DNA from: Nocardia brasiliensis NBRC 14402
GTDB taxonomy: Bacteria; Actinomycetota; Actinomycetes; Mycobacteriales; Mycobacteriaceae
NCBI RefSeq assembly: GCF_000308475.2
Contig: NZ_BAFT02000034.1
Span: 61,770 to 125,769, forward strand
Length of the DNA: 64,000 nucleotides
Direction: 5' to 3'
How positions within the stretch are numbered: position 1 is the first letter of the stretch; the number at the start of each line of letters is the position of its first letter. The notes under the pieces are model-generated. The model was not told the origin of the DNA and made no database searches. It saw nothing but the letters and a program-made list of their open reading frames with translations. This document shows, in pieces, positions 7,906-16,775 of the stretch. Made by a program: the position numbers and the translations under genes.

Positions 7906-8208
7906 TCAGCTCGCGCCGAAAACGACATCGGTGCTGTAGTCGATCTGCGTGCCGGGCTCGACGAAACGATCGGCCGCGGCGCGCATGGCCAGGAAATGCT
8001 CGGTGAAACGGTGCGCCTCGGCGGCTTCGTCGTCGGTGTAGAGCTGATAGAGGAAGAAGCGGTGCGGGTCGAGGCGGTCGGCGCAGACGTCGAAGCGCAG
8101 GCAGCCGGGCTCGTCGCGGACCGACGACACGGCACTGCGCGAGATGGCGTCGAGGAAGTCGGCGCGGGCGCCCTCCCGGATCTTCATGGACACGATGCGG
8201 CTGAACAC
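7906..8208 (-). CDS. antibiotic biosynthesis monooxygenase (ABM) family protein
   Basis: Small protein of 100 residues with the ferredoxin-like ABM/quinol monooxygenase fold. Visible elements are IVSMKIREGARADFLDAI, EPGCLRFDVCADRLDPHRFFLYQLYTDDEAAEAH and FTEHFLAM. These proteins oxidise quinol-like or polyketide substrates without cofactor or serve as dimeric scavengers. GTG 8208 is chosen because GGAGAGGAA lies just upstream. The longer open frame would run into the neighbouring gene. It lies 34 bases downstream of the NAD(P)H-binding protein gene and is probably cotranscribed with it. Confidence 0.85.
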   Translation of the reverse strand: MFSRIVSMKIREGARADFLDAISRSAVSSVRDEPGCLRFDVCADRLDPHRFFLYQLYTDDEAAEAHRFTEHFLAMRAAADRFVEPGTQIDYSTDVVFGAS

Positions 8209-8242
8209 AGTTCCTCTCCTATCGAGAACGTCGACTGCAACG

Positions 8243-8932
8243 TCAATCGGTAAGGGCGGCACCACCGTTCGCGCCGCCGGCGAGCGCGGCCACCGCGCGG
8301 TCAACTGGCGTGTTGCCCGCGACGAGCTCGAGCGTCGCGCCCGCGGTGTGGCTCGCGGGCAGTAACGCGGCGATGACCTGCGCGACGTCAGCTCTGGGGA
8401 TATCGGCCCGGGGGACCGGCGGTCCGGCCAGCGTGACCAATCCGTTACCGGCGGTGTCGACGAGGCGGCCCGGACGCAGGATGGTCCACTCCAATTCGCG
8501 CCCGCGCAGGTCCTCCTCGGCCTGTGTTTTCGCGTCGATATAGGCCGCCCAGACGTCGTCGGTGCCGGCCGCGGGCGGTTGGCCGGCGCCCATGCTGGAG
8601 ATCTGCACGAAGCGCTGGGTGCCGGCGCGTTCGGCGGTCTCGGCGAGCCGGACCGAGCCGTCCCGGTCCACCGAGTACTTGCGGGCCGCGCTGCTGCCCG
8701 GCCCGGCGCCCGCGGCGAAAACCGCTGCGTCCGAACCGTTCACGACGGCCAGCAGGTCGTCCGGCGCGGCTTGCTCCAGGTCGAGCAGGACGGGTTCGGC
8801 GCCGGTCGCGATGATGTCGTCGGCCTGGTCCGGTTTGCGGATCAGGGCCGCGACCTGGTCGCCTCGGCTGGTGAGCAGCTGGGCGAGCAACAGGGCGATC
8901 TTGCCGTGTCCCCCTGCGATGACAACGCGCAT
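8243..8932 (-). CDS. NAD(P)H-binding atypical SDR (NmrA/YwnB-like)
   Basis: Protein of 229 residues with an N-terminal Rossmann motif MRVVIAGGHGKIALLLAQLL (GxxGxx(A/G) class). VNGSDAAVFAAGAGPGSS, FVQISSMGAG and the C-terminal WTILRPGRL, typical of atypical SDRs of the NAD(P)H-binding SDR_a5 group, follow. The classical YxxxK dyad is replaced by a Tyr in AAYIDAKTQAEEDL, which still provides Y..x..K. ATG 8932 has AAGGA upstream. Likely a quinone or small-molecule reductase, or an NADP sensor, working with the downstream monooxygenase. Confidence 0.85.
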   Translation of the reverse strand: MRVVIAGGHGKIALLLAQLLTSRGDQVAALIRKPDQADDIIATGAEPVLLDLEQAAPDDLLAVVNGSDAAVFAAGAGPGSSAARKYSVDRDGSVRLAETAERAGTQRFVQISSMGAGQPPAAGTDDVWAAYIDAKTQAEEDLRGRELEWTILRPGRLVDTAGNGLVTLAGPPVPRADIPRADVAQVIAALLPASHTAGATLELVAGNTPVDRAVAALAGGANGGAALTD

Positions 8933-8964
8933 GGCTGCGTCCTTTCGGTAGCGAGCGGTCCGCC

Positions 8965-9495
8965 TCAGCGTTCGGGGCCGCCCGGGTTGCACTGGGCGTC
9001 GACGGTGGCCTGGTAACCGACCGCCGGGCGCCACGGTTCCAAATTCCAGCTGGGCTTGTCCGGCTGGATCAAGCGGGCCCAGATCCAATGGCAGCGGAAC
9101 TGGTCGTCCATTCCGGGAGTACCCGCTTCGGGCGAGCGGGCAAGCACCTCCTGCCAGGCCCGGGCCTCGGCGTCGGTGGCGGTGGTCTTGCGTCCGGCGT
9201 CGGTGGGGAAGACGAGCAGCCGGTGGCCATCGATGGTGTCGGTCCACGTGACGCGGTCGATCAGCGGCAGCCCGGCATAGGGATCGACGGTCGGCGTAGC
9301 GGCGGCCGTGCGGGGCGGGCTCGGCGGGCCGGCCGGGGGAGTCGTTGTGGCGGTAGGTGATATCGCGGCCGGGCCGTCGGAGCCGCAGCCTGCGAGCATC
9401 GGCAGCAGCGCGCCGCAGACGAGCGCGAGGGCGCGGGCCCGACGTGCCGGGTCGCTGTGCCGGTGGACGCGAACCGACCGGTCCGGGCACTCCAT
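8965..9495 (-). CDS. putative lipoprotein, DUF2599-like
   Basis: Exported lipoprotein of 176 residues. The N-terminal basic segment and hydrophobic stretch end in the lipobox LAGC, followed by a Pro/Thr-rich linker (about residues 40-70) and a C-terminal domain. The C-terminal block with WARLIQPDKPSWNLEPWRP and QCNPGG resembles the DUF2599 family of mycolate actinomycetes, whose function is unknown. ATG 9495 follows AAGGAG. An in-frame ATG at 9549 would add 18 residues before the signal peptide and has no ribosome site. It lies 32 bases before the SDR gene start. Confidence 0.75.
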   Translation of the reverse strand: MECPDRSVRVHRHSDPARRARALALVCGALLPMLAGCGSDGPAAISPTATTTPPAGPPSPPRTAAATPTVDPYAGLPLIDRVTWTDTIDGHRLLVFPTDAGRKTTATDAEARAWQEVLARSPEAGTPGMDDQFRCHWIWARLIQPDKPSWNLEPWRPAVGYQATVDAQCNPGGPER

Positions 9496-9660
9496 TCGAG
9501 CTCCTTCCGCAGCGGCGCCGGGCGCCGTCACGTCCGTGGACCTGACCACCTGAGCCTAGCGACCACCCGGTACCTTCGACAGTCGCCGAGCTCGAGGCCC
9601 CGCTCAGGCCACTGATTGTGGTGGCTTGCCGTCGCTCGGCCGGGTGGGGATAGTCGGTCG

Positions 9661-10788
9661 ATGATGTGTACACGGATCATGGCTGGGGCGGTTGGAGTCG
9701 TGGTCTCGGTGGCGGTCGCGCTGGCAACCCCGGCGACGGCGGGGGCAGGCGAGGCACCGGGAACGGTGACGCAGCTGGCGGAACTCACCGGGCGATTTCG
9801 AGTGGACGGCGCGGCGACCGCGCAACGGCTGACCTATTGGTCGCGCGGGCCGCGCGGACCGATGCAGAGCACCGGCGTGGTCTACCTGCCACCGGGACCG
9901 ACGCCGCCGGGCGGTTGGCCGATCGTCGCCTACGCGCACGGCACCACGGGTATCGCCGACCAGTGCGCGTTCACCCTCGAACCCCGCCCCTACTATCTCG
10001 ATACGCTGTACCCCGAGCTGCTGCGCGCCGGCTACGCGGTGGTGATCACGGACTACGTCGGGCTCGGTACGCCCGGCACGCATCCCTACTTGGACGGACC
10101 GTCGCAGGCGCGCAGCGTGATCGATGCGGTCCGCGCGGCGAAAACGATCCGGCCGGAGCTCGGCGCCAAATGGGCGACGCTCGGCCAATCGCAGGGTGCG
10201 CAGGCGGCGCTGTTCACCGCCGCGCTCGCGCCGGACGACGCGCCGGAACTGCAGTTGCGCGGGGCCGCGGCCACCGGGCCGCCGTCGAATCTCGAGCTGG
10301 CGATCGCGATCGCGGGCCCGTGGATTCCGCGCCTGCCGTTGGAGAAGACGCCCGCCTATGTGGCGATGCTGCTGGCCGGATTGCGGGCCAGCGCACCGGA
10401 ACTCGACGTCGACAGCTATCTGACACCGACCGGTCTGGCGGCTTTGCGGGTGGTGGAGACCGAATGCATCACCGACGCCAACGCACGGCTGGCCGAGGTA
10501 TCGATCGGGGCGATGCTGGCCAAGCCGCTCGACGATCCGGCGCTGTGGTCCGCGGCCCGGGCCATGTTGCAGATTCCGACCTCGGGCTACACCGTCCCGC
10601 TCTTCATCGGTCAGGGGCTGACCGATATGGAAGTGCCTGCGCCGCTGACCGCAAAGCTGATCGCCGAGCTGTCGCTGTCCGGCACCGACCTGGAGACCCA
10701 TGTCTATCCCGGCGACCATCTCGGTGCGGCCCGGACCTCGCTGCCCGACTCGCTGGCGTTCCTGCATCGCGTCCTCGATCCGGCCTGA
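9661..10788 (+). CDS. secreted lipase/esterase (alpha/beta hydrolase, LIP-like)
   Basis: About 375 residues with a cleavable Sec signal (MCTRIMAGAVGVVVSVAVAL to ATAGAG). The alpha/beta hydrolase core follows: oxyanion-region GWPIVAYAHGTTGIADQC, nucleophile motif GQSQGA with Ser177, acid candidate Asp in GLTDMEVPAP and His in YPGDHLGA. It resembles secretory lipases of the LIP group, which hydrolyse triglycerides or host lipids outside the cell. Two consecutive ATG codons at 9661 and 9664 are possible starts. A perfect-palindrome terminator follows. It is the first of three secreted lipase genes in this stretch. Confidence 0.88.
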   Translation: MMCTRIMAGAVGVVVSVAVALATPATAGAGEAPGTVTQLAELTGRFRVDGAATAQRLTYWSRGPRGPMQSTGVVYLPPGPTPPGGWPIVAYAHGTTGIADQCAFTLEPRPYYLDTLYPELLRAGYAVVITDYVGLGTPGTHPYLDGPSQARSVIDAVRAAKTIRPELGAKWATLGQSQGAQAALFTAALAPDDAPELQLRGAAATGPPSNLELAIAIAGPWIPRLPLEKTPAYVAMLLAGLRASAPELDVDSYLTPTGLAALRVVETECITDANARLAEVSIGAMLAKPLDDPALWSAARAMLQIPTSGYTVPLFIGQGLTDMEVPAPLTAKLIAELSLSGTDLETHVYPGDHLGAARTSLPDSLAFLHRVLDPA

Positions 10789-10804
10789 CGTTCCCGCATC
10801 GGGT

Positions 10805-10834
10805 GCAACGACCGCGCTCGAGCGCGGTCGTTGC
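10805..10834 (+). terminator. palindromic terminator after lipase gene
   Basis: A perfect 30-base palindrome with 15-base arms (GCAACGACCGCGCTC and its complement) without loop bases, 17 bases after the lipase stop and followed by GTGTTT. It fits an intrinsic terminator of the actinobacterial type, with a poor U-tract. Confidence 0.75.
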
Positions 10835-10962
10835 GTGTTTCGATGTTCGGAATTCACGGAAAAATGAGGAATAAGTGCGCGCGATGCACGGATGCACACC
10901 GTGCTGATGCGCAGAATATGGTGAGAATGGCGAATTTCCGGCCGTTTCGGGGCGGAAGATAT

Positions 10963-11205
10963 TCAGTGCCACAGGGATCGGCAGGGGAGCCGGCGTAATC
11001 CGGGACGTACCTTGCCGTCCACGGTGACGGTGAGTCCGGCATGCAGGGCGGCGGAGGTGAACTCCCAGGCTTCGGTGTTGCTCGCGGCATATTCGAGAAT
11101 CAGCGCGTCGTCGGGTGTCGGTCCGTCGAAATAGACGGTGACCCGCCGAGTCGGCGCCTCCTCGACGTGTGTGTCGTAAGCGAGTCTGTGTGCAGTGCCG
11201 TCCAT
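10963..11205 (-). CDS. small hypothetical protein
   Basis: Protein of 80 residues starting MDGTAHRLAYDTHVEE at ATG 11205, which has AAGGAG eight bases upstream. The middle (RRVTVYFDGPTPDDALILEYAASNTEAWEFTSAAL, HAGLTVTVDGKV) suggests a small alpha/beta domain. No signal peptide, membrane segment or known family is seen. It is a monocistronic gene between two secreted lipase genes on the opposite strand; no functional link is visible. Confidence 0.7.
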   Translation of the reverse strand: MDGTAHRLAYDTHVEEAPTRRVTVYFDGPTPDDALILEYAASNTEAWEFTSAALHAGLTVTVDGKVRPGLRRLPCRSLWH

Positions 11206-11481
11206 GCCACCGTCTCCTTTTCCGCCGGCCGGTAACCGCTCCGGTAAGTGTGAAGGTAAGGGGGACACCATGGCTTAGAACATGTTCCGTCCTATTGGCT
11301 GGACATGTCACAGGGACGCTGAGGGTCGGTGGGGCTCCGTCACGAGCGAATGCGCCGCCACGTCACAGACCGGTCGCTCCAAACTTGTGAATTCTCAACA
11401 CGATCTCCGCAGCCGGTGCCGCTCGACGGAGAAATTGTCGAGGATGATCACAACGTTGGACCATTCGAGAGGTACCGATCG

Positions 11482-12723
11482 ATGAGCCAGGCCCCACGTT
11501 CGGCGGGGGGAGCGTCCCGCATCCGACTCGGACGCGCATTCGGCGCCATGGCGGCCGGGGTGATGTTGGTGGCGACCATGGCGGGGGCGGGCCACAGCGC
11601 ACCGCTCTATCCGGCCCCCGACCCCGATCCCTTCTACGCGACACCGGCGGATATCGCGGACCGGCAGCCGGGCGAGGTGCTCGCCACCAAGCCGATGCCG
11701 CCGCTGCCGATCTTCCCCGACACCACGGTGACCCTGGTGCGGTTCCGTTCCACCAGTTCCGAGGGCAGGCCCATCGCCGCGACCACCACCGTGCTCACGC
11801 CGCGTGCGCACGTGCCGGACGGGCCGTTGCTGTCGTTCCAGCACATCATCAACGGGCTCGGCGCCGAGTGCTCGGTGTCCAAGGTCCTCTACACCGGCGA
11901 CCCGAACCTGGTCGTGCGGGAGGCGCCGGGCTGGAATGTGCTGCTGCAGCGCGGCTGGACGGTTACGCTGCCGGACCATCTCGGCCCGAACTTCGCCTAC
12001 GGCGCCGCGAAACTCGGCGGGCAGATCACTCTGGACGGCATCCGGGCGGTCAAACAGGTCGCCGAACTCGGTGTGCGGCACAGCAAGACCGCGATGGTCG
12101 GTTATTCCGGTGGTGGTATGGCCACCGCGTGGGCGGCCGCGCTGGCGCCGAAGTACGCGCCGGAGCTGGAACTGGCCGGCGCCGCGATGGGCGGCGTGCC
12201 GATGAACCTGGTCAAGATGCTGGAAGCGCTCGGGCTCAGTTCGCATCCGGTGTTCGGCCTGGCACTGGCGGCCGGTCTGGGGTTGGAACGCGAATACCCT
12301 GACCGCTTTCCGCTCAGTGACCAGCTGAACGAGCGGGGCCTCGCGGCCCGCGCGCAGATCGCGAATAGTTGCACCAACGACATCTTGGCAGCGGGTGCCG
12401 GTCGCGGCGCGCTCGATTTCGCGAAGACCACCTCGATGATCAACGACAGCACCGCGCGCGGCGTGGTCGAGGAGAACAGCCTGGAACTCTACGACGGCGT
12501 GCCGAAAACGCCGGTGTTCGAATGGCATTCGCCGATCGACGGACTGATCCCGGTGGACGCGGTGGTGAACACCGACCGACGCTGGTGTGCAGCGGGTGCC
12601 ACCGTGCAGTCCGAGCAGATTCCGGTGCCCGATCACCTGACCGCCGCGGTGCTCGGCATCCCGGCGGCACTGGGCTGGCTGGACGCGCGCTTCCGTGGCG
12701 AGCGGGCCCCGAGCAACTGCTGA
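11482..12723 (+). CDS. secretory lipase, LIP family
   Basis: Protein of 413 residues with a twin-basic N-terminus and hydrophobic signal (LGRAFGAMAAGVMLVATMAG). The secretory lipase domain of the LIP family (PF03583 type) follows. Ser209 sits in GYSGGGMATAWAAA. The likely acid is Asp in HSPIDGLIPVD and the His is in PVPDHLTA. Two cysteines (CSVSK, CTND) and the C-terminal Cys may form disulfides outside the cell. ATG 11482 follows GAGAGG. Paralogous to the next gene and typical of Nocardia/Mycobacterium lipid-degrading repertoires. Confidence 0.93.
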   Translation: MSQAPRSAGGASRIRLGRAFGAMAAGVMLVATMAGAGHSAPLYPAPDPDPFYATPADIADRQPGEVLATKPMPPLPIFPDTTVTLVRFRSTSSEGRPIAATTTVLTPRAHVPDGPLLSFQHIINGLGAECSVSKVLYTGDPNLVVREAPGWNVLLQRGWTVTLPDHLGPNFAYGAAKLGGQITLDGIRAVKQVAELGVRHSKTAMVGYSGGGMATAWAAALAPKYAPELELAGAAMGGVPMNLVKMLEALGLSSHPVFGLALAAGLGLEREYPDRFPLSDQLNERGLAARAQIANSCTNDILAAGAGRGALDFAKTTSMINDSTARGVVEENSLELYDGVPKTPVFEWHSPIDGLIPVDAVVNTDRRWCAAGATVQSEQIPVPDHLTAAVLGIPAALGWLDARFRGERAPSNC

Positions 12724-12921
12724 ACGAAACGGGGGTCTTCGGCTCGGTTGTTGCGGTTCGGCCACGTGTCTCCTACGACTCGGCCGCTTTGCGGGAATCG
12801 CGCCGACCGGGCGGGTTAGCCTGACCATCTGGCCTCGGTAGCAAAGGGGACTTTCCGAGGGCCGAAGGTCGCATCTCCGGGCGCCAGGGTAACCCGATGT
12901 TCGCACCCAAAGGCGTGTGCC

Positions 12922-14376
12922 ATGAGATGCTTTTCTGCCATTGTCGTGGCACTGCTGCTGATGTATCCGGCCATGACGGGGCAGGCGGGCGCCGAGCCGC
13001 CGACTGCTCCACCCGGTCTGCCCGCGTTGCCGCAGTTGCCGTCCCTGCCCGAGCTCTTCCCGCAGCTTCTGGACGTGCCACTGCCGGACGTGCCACCGCC
13101 GAACGCGCATGCGCCCCTGCACGAATTGATCGATCAGGTGATTCCGCCGCCGCCGATCGCGGCCGCGCCGGTCGAACCGTCGCCGGTGTGGGAGGCGACC
13201 GGCGCGCCGGCGCCGGTGCTCGCGTTGCGGGCGGCGGTGCGGCCGGAGAACGTGGGCGACCCCATCTTCGACGCATGGCCGGCGAACCTGGCGGACCTCG
13301 CGCTCGGCGAGGTCATCGAGGCCAGGGACGTCACCGCGACCACCGCACCCCTGCTGGTGCTGCCGATCCAGCGCGCGCAGCTGCTGAAGTACCGGACCAC
13401 CGACGCCAACGGCAATCCCTCCTTCGCGACCGCGACCCTCGTGGTGCCCGCGGCGGCGTGGCTCGGTCCGGGCCCGCGGCCCGTGGTGGTGAACAACCTG
13501 CCGATCGATGCGTTGGGCCGGGTCTGCACGCCCGGATACACACTGGCCCATGGCTTGAACTCGGAAACCAGCGTCACCGACTTCATTCCGCCCACCACCC
13601 ACGTCGCGGCGCTGCGCGGCTACGCGGTGCTCATCCCGGATCACGAGGGTCCGTGGATGGCCTACGCCGAGCCGGTCACCGCCGGTCACGCCGTGCTGGA
13701 CGCGATCCGCGCGGTGCGTGCGCTGCTGCCCGACGAGTTCGGCGCCAGCCGGTTCGGCCTCACCGGCTATTCGGGCGGCGCCATCGCGACGCACGGCGCG
13801 GTGAAGCTGATCGCGGGGTACGCCCCGGAGCTGACCGACCGCATCGTCGGCGCGGCGCTCGGCGGGGTGCCCGCCGACTATGAGATCCTCGCGCGCAGTA
13901 TGAACGGCAATCTCGCCTCGGCAGTGTTCATGGCCGCGGTGTTCGGGATCGGCCGGGAACGACCGGAAATCCTGACCAGGATGAACAACCTGGCGCAATG
14001 GGTGGCGACCTCGCCGCTGAAGAACGCCTGCGGCAGCACGTACGGGGCGATCGGTGTGCTGATGCTGCCGATCGACATCGCCGCGAACATCCCCGATCCG
14101 TTGCATTCGGCGCTCGCGACCGAGATCTACAAGGTGACGAGGATGCCTGGGATGCGTTCGGCGACACCGCTCTACATCTACAACGGGGAACAAGAGTTCT
14201 GGATCCCCGCCGAGGGGGCGCGCAATCTCTACCGCGAGCAGTGCGCGCTCGGCGTCCCCGCGGTGTATCGGAGCGTGCCGGGCGAGCACATCATCGCGGC
14301 CGGGCTCGGCTACCCGGAGGCGATGCATTGGCTGGATCAACGGCTCCAAGGTGTCGACGCCCCGGACGAGTGCTGA
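12922..14376 (+). CDS. secretory lipase, LIP family
   Basis: Protein of 484 residues with a signal peptide (MRCFSAIVVALLLMYPAM to GAEP) and a Pro/Leu-rich spacer of roughly 100 residues before the LIP-family hydrolase domain. The nucleophile is Ser284 in GYSGGAIATHGAV, the acid candidate lies in YNGEQEFWIP and the His is in VPGEHIIAAG. The Pro-rich N-terminal segment (LPALPQLPSLPELFPQLL) is longer than in its upstream paralog and may be a wall-spanning linker. It is exported and probably acts on acylglycerols. The gene is 198 bases after the previous lipase, so separate or weakly linked transcription is possible. Confidence 0.92.
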   Translation: MRCFSAIVVALLLMYPAMTGQAGAEPPTAPPGLPALPQLPSLPELFPQLLDVPLPDVPPPNAHAPLHELIDQVIPPPPIAAAPVEPSPVWEATGAPAPVLALRAAVRPENVGDPIFDAWPANLADLALGEVIEARDVTATTAPLLVLPIQRAQLLKYRTTDANGNPSFATATLVVPAAAWLGPGPRPVVVNNLPIDALGRVCTPGYTLAHGLNSETSVTDFIPPTTHVAALRGYAVLIPDHEGPWMAYAEPVTAGHAVLDAIRAVRALLPDEFGASRFGLTGYSGGAIATHGAVKLIAGYAPELTDRIVGAALGGVPADYEILARSMNGNLASAVFMAAVFGIGRERPEILTRMNNLAQWVATSPLKNACGSTYGAIGVLMLPIDIAANIPDPLHSALATEIYKVTRMPGMRSATPLYIYNGEQEFWIPAEGARNLYREQCALGVPAVYRSVPGEHIIAAGLGYPEAMHWLDQRLQGVDAPDEC

Positions 14377-14590
14377 GCGTTTGCCACGGTAGTGGTGGGC
14401 TGTCCAGGCCCCTGAACGGTTTTGTTACGGATCACGGCCGCCGCCGCGATGTATGACGGACGATGCACAACCCACGCGGGCGATCGGGCGGCGTCCGGAC
14501 CCACCGCCCGCGCTGTGCGACTCGGCCGCGGTTTCGGTAGTGTTGGCCGGTCCGGGCGAGCTAGACGCTTCGGATTCGCGAAAGAGGCAC

Positions 14591-15658
14591 ATGAACGACA
14601 TCACGATCACCGCGTCGGAACAGGCACAGGCCCTGGTGGGCCGGCACTACCGGATGACCGAGCACTACGAGGTGGGGCGCGAGAAGATCCGCGAGTTCGC
14701 GCGGGCGGTCCAGGAACAGCATCCGGCGCACTGGCACGAGGAAGCCGCGGCCGAACTCGGCTACGACGGCCTGCTCGCGCCGATGACCTTCACCTCGATC
14801 ATGCTGATGTTGATGCAGCGCAAGATGTTCGAGTCCGTCCTGACCGCCTATGACATCGGCCAGGTGCTGCAGACCGAGCAGGCGATCCAGGTGCATCGGC
14901 CGGTGCTGGCGGGCGATCGGCTCGAGTGCGTGTCGTACATCGAGTCGTTCCGGCAGTTTGGCGACAAAGACTTCATGGTGACCAAGAACGTGCTCACCAA
15001 CCAGCACAAGGAACTGCTGCAGACCGCGACCTCGACCGCCGTGGCGCAGACCGGCGTGGCGATCGCCACCGAGCTGCGCTCCGCCGTCGAGGGCGTCATC
15101 ATGACCGGCCAGTCCGGGGCCGACCGACTGGACGCGGCCGCGCGGCGGGCGAGCCTGGGCGAGGAATCCGGGATCGTCGAGTGTTTCGACGAACCGCCCG
15201 TGGCCGATCCGCGCGATCGCGCCCGGACCCCGCACACCGTGCCCCGCTTCGAGGACCTCGCGGTGGGCCTGGAACTGCCGCCGCGCGCGGTGCTGCTGTC
15301 GCGCGGCGATCTGGTGAATTACGCGGGCGTGTCCGGTGATTCGAATCCGATCCACTTCAGCGACGAGGTCGCGCGCAGCGCGGGGCTGCCCGACGTGGTG
15401 GCGCACGGCTTGCTGACGATGGGACTCGGCGCCGGGTACCTCACCTCGTGGCTGGGCGACCCGGCCGCCGTCACCGGCTACGGCGTGCGGTTCGCGGGGT
15501 TCGCGCCCGTCGCGGCGACCAAGGCGAGCGTGCTCGAATTCCGCGGCAAGATCAAAGATCTCGACGCCGCACGGCGCACGGCGACCGTCGCGCTCACCGC
15601 CACGTGTGACGGCCGCAAGCTGTTCGGTCGTGCGACGGCCGACGTCGCACTGCGCTGA
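14591..15658 (+). CDS. fused HadA/HadB-type (3R)-hydroxyacyl-ACP dehydratase
   Basis: Protein of 355 residues with two hotdog halves. The N-terminal half (residues about 10-150) resembles HadA (REFARAVQEQHPAHW, GLLAPMTFTSIML). The C-terminal half (about 210-350) resembles HadB and carries the hydratase-2 signature YAGVSGDSNPIHFS, with catalytic Asp250 and His255. Such fused HadAB proteins of Nocardia relatives catalyse the dehydration step of FAS-II fatty/mycolic acid elongation in the cytosol. ATG 14591 lies behind AGAGG; an upstream frame from 14453 lacks a ribosome site. A second, catalytically altered copy is at 24167-25177. Confidence 0.9.
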   Translation: MNDITITASEQAQALVGRHYRMTEHYEVGREKIREFARAVQEQHPAHWHEEAAAELGYDGLLAPMTFTSIMLMLMQRKMFESVLTAYDIGQVLQTEQAIQVHRPVLAGDRLECVSYIESFRQFGDKDFMVTKNVLTNQHKELLQTATSTAVAQTGVAIATELRSAVEGVIMTGQSGADRLDAAARRASLGEESGIVECFDEPPVADPRDRARTPHTVPRFEDLAVGLELPPRAVLLSRGDLVNYAGVSGDSNPIHFSDEVARSAGLPDVVAHGLLTMGLGAGYLTSWLGDPAAVTGYGVRFAGFAPVAATKASVLEFRGKIKDLDAARRTATVALTATCDGRKLFGRATADVALR

Positions 15659-15778
15659 GCGGGGCGCGGACGGATCGGGGATAGCCGGATCCGTCGCAGA
15701 TCGAGCACGACTCGCCGTAGTAGCGCCAGGGTCTTCGGTCAGTAGAAACTGACAAGCTTCACATGGCAGACTCGGTGA

Positions 15779-16717
15779 ATGCGTGCTGCGGAAGTACGAC
15801 AGTCGACCGATACGTCGCGCGCCGGCGCGACGCCGGCGGGCGGACCCACCGTTTTGCGCATGGTGCTCGGCGGTCGGCTGCGCAAACTCCGCGAGACGGC
15901 CGGCATCAGCCGGGAGGACGCGGGCGAGGCGATCCGCGGTTCGCATTCGAAGATCAGCAGGCTCGAACTCGGCCGCACCGGCTTCCGTGAGCGGGACCTG
16001 ATCGATCTGCTGAATCTCTACCAGGTCACCGATCCGACGGAAATCGATGAATACCTGGAGCTCGCGCGGCAGGCGAACGCGTCGGGCTGGTGGCATCGCG
16101 ACAGTGACTGGCTGCCCAAGTGGTACGACACCTACCTGGGTTTGGAACAGGCTGCGACACTGGTCCGCTCGTACGAACCGCGGGCGGTGCCGGAACTGCT
16201 GCAGACACCGGAATACGCGCGGGCGCTGCTCTCGCTGGCGCATTCGGGGGAGCCGCAAGCCGCCATCGAACGACGGGTCGCGCTGCGCATGGGCCGCCAG
16301 GAGATCCTGGACCGCAAGCATCCGCCGCAGCTGTGGGTGGTCGTGGAGGAGGCCGCGCTGCGCCGCCCGATCGGCGGTTCCGCGGTGTGGAACGCGCAGA
16401 TCGAGCATCTGCTGCGCGCGGTGACCCGGCCGAACGTCACCTTGCAGGTGCTGGCCGACCATGTCGGCGGCCCGGCGCTCGCCGAGGGCGCGTTCACCAT
16501 GCTGCGCTTCGCCGAATCGGATCTGCCCGACATCGTCTATCTGCAGCAGCTCACCAGCGCGCTCTATCTGGAGAAGCAGGTCGACCTGGACGCGTATCGC
16601 GCTGTGGCGAACCAACTTTCGGTGCATGCCGCGCCGCCGGAGTACACCGTCGGACTGCTGGAGGCGCTGCGCAGGCGGCAGCCGCGGATTCTCGATCAGC
16701 CCGCCGGTCCGGCCTGA
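15779..16717 (+). CDS. XRE-family regulator with DUF5753 domain (Scr1-type), orphan
   Basis: Protein of 312 residues with an N-terminal HTH at about 30-85 (LRKLRETAGISREDAGEAIRG, SHSKISRLELGRTGF) and the DUF5753 domain (VRSYEPRAVPELLQTPEYARA, VVEEAALRRPIGG, LPDIVYLQQLTSALYL). It is clearly paralogous to 6049-6936, with nearly identical recognition-helix residues, so both may read similar operators. No DUF397 gene and no TGCA dyad were found beside it. The assigned ATG at 15779 has no clear ribosome site, and a leaderless transcript is possible. It precedes a TetR gene. Confidence 0.9.
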   Translation: MRAAEVRQSTDTSRAGATPAGGPTVLRMVLGGRLRKLRETAGISREDAGEAIRGSHSKISRLELGRTGFRERDLIDLLNLYQVTDPTEIDEYLELARQANASGWWHRDSDWLPKWYDTYLGLEQAATLVRSYEPRAVPELLQTPEYARALLSLAHSGEPQAAIERRVALRMGRQEILDRKHPPQLWVVVEEAALRRPIGGSAVWNAQIEHLLRAVTRPNVTLQVLADHVGGPALAEGAFTMLRFAESDLPDIVYLQQLTSALYLEKQVDLDAYRAVANQLSVHAAPPEYTVGLLEALRRRQPRILDQPAGPA

Positions 16718-16736
16718 TCCGCAACCGACCGCGAAG

Positions 16737-16757
16737 TATTGTCTCGGCGGGACAATA
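16737..16757. promoter_or_regulatory. predicted TetR operator (autoregulatory)
   Basis: TATTGTC and GACAATA form a perfect 7-base inverted repeat around a 7-base spacer, ending 18 bases before the TetR start at 16776. Size and position are typical of a self-repression site for a TetR dimer. GTGGTAAGC just downstream may hold the -10 region. Confidence 0.65.
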
Positions 16758-16775
16758 AGGTGGTAAGCTGCGGGT

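Noticed and set aside
11395..14349. Minus-strand open frame of 984 codons
   Set aside because: Antisense to two well-supported secreted lipases; sequence is His/Arg/Gly-rich shadow without ribosome site.
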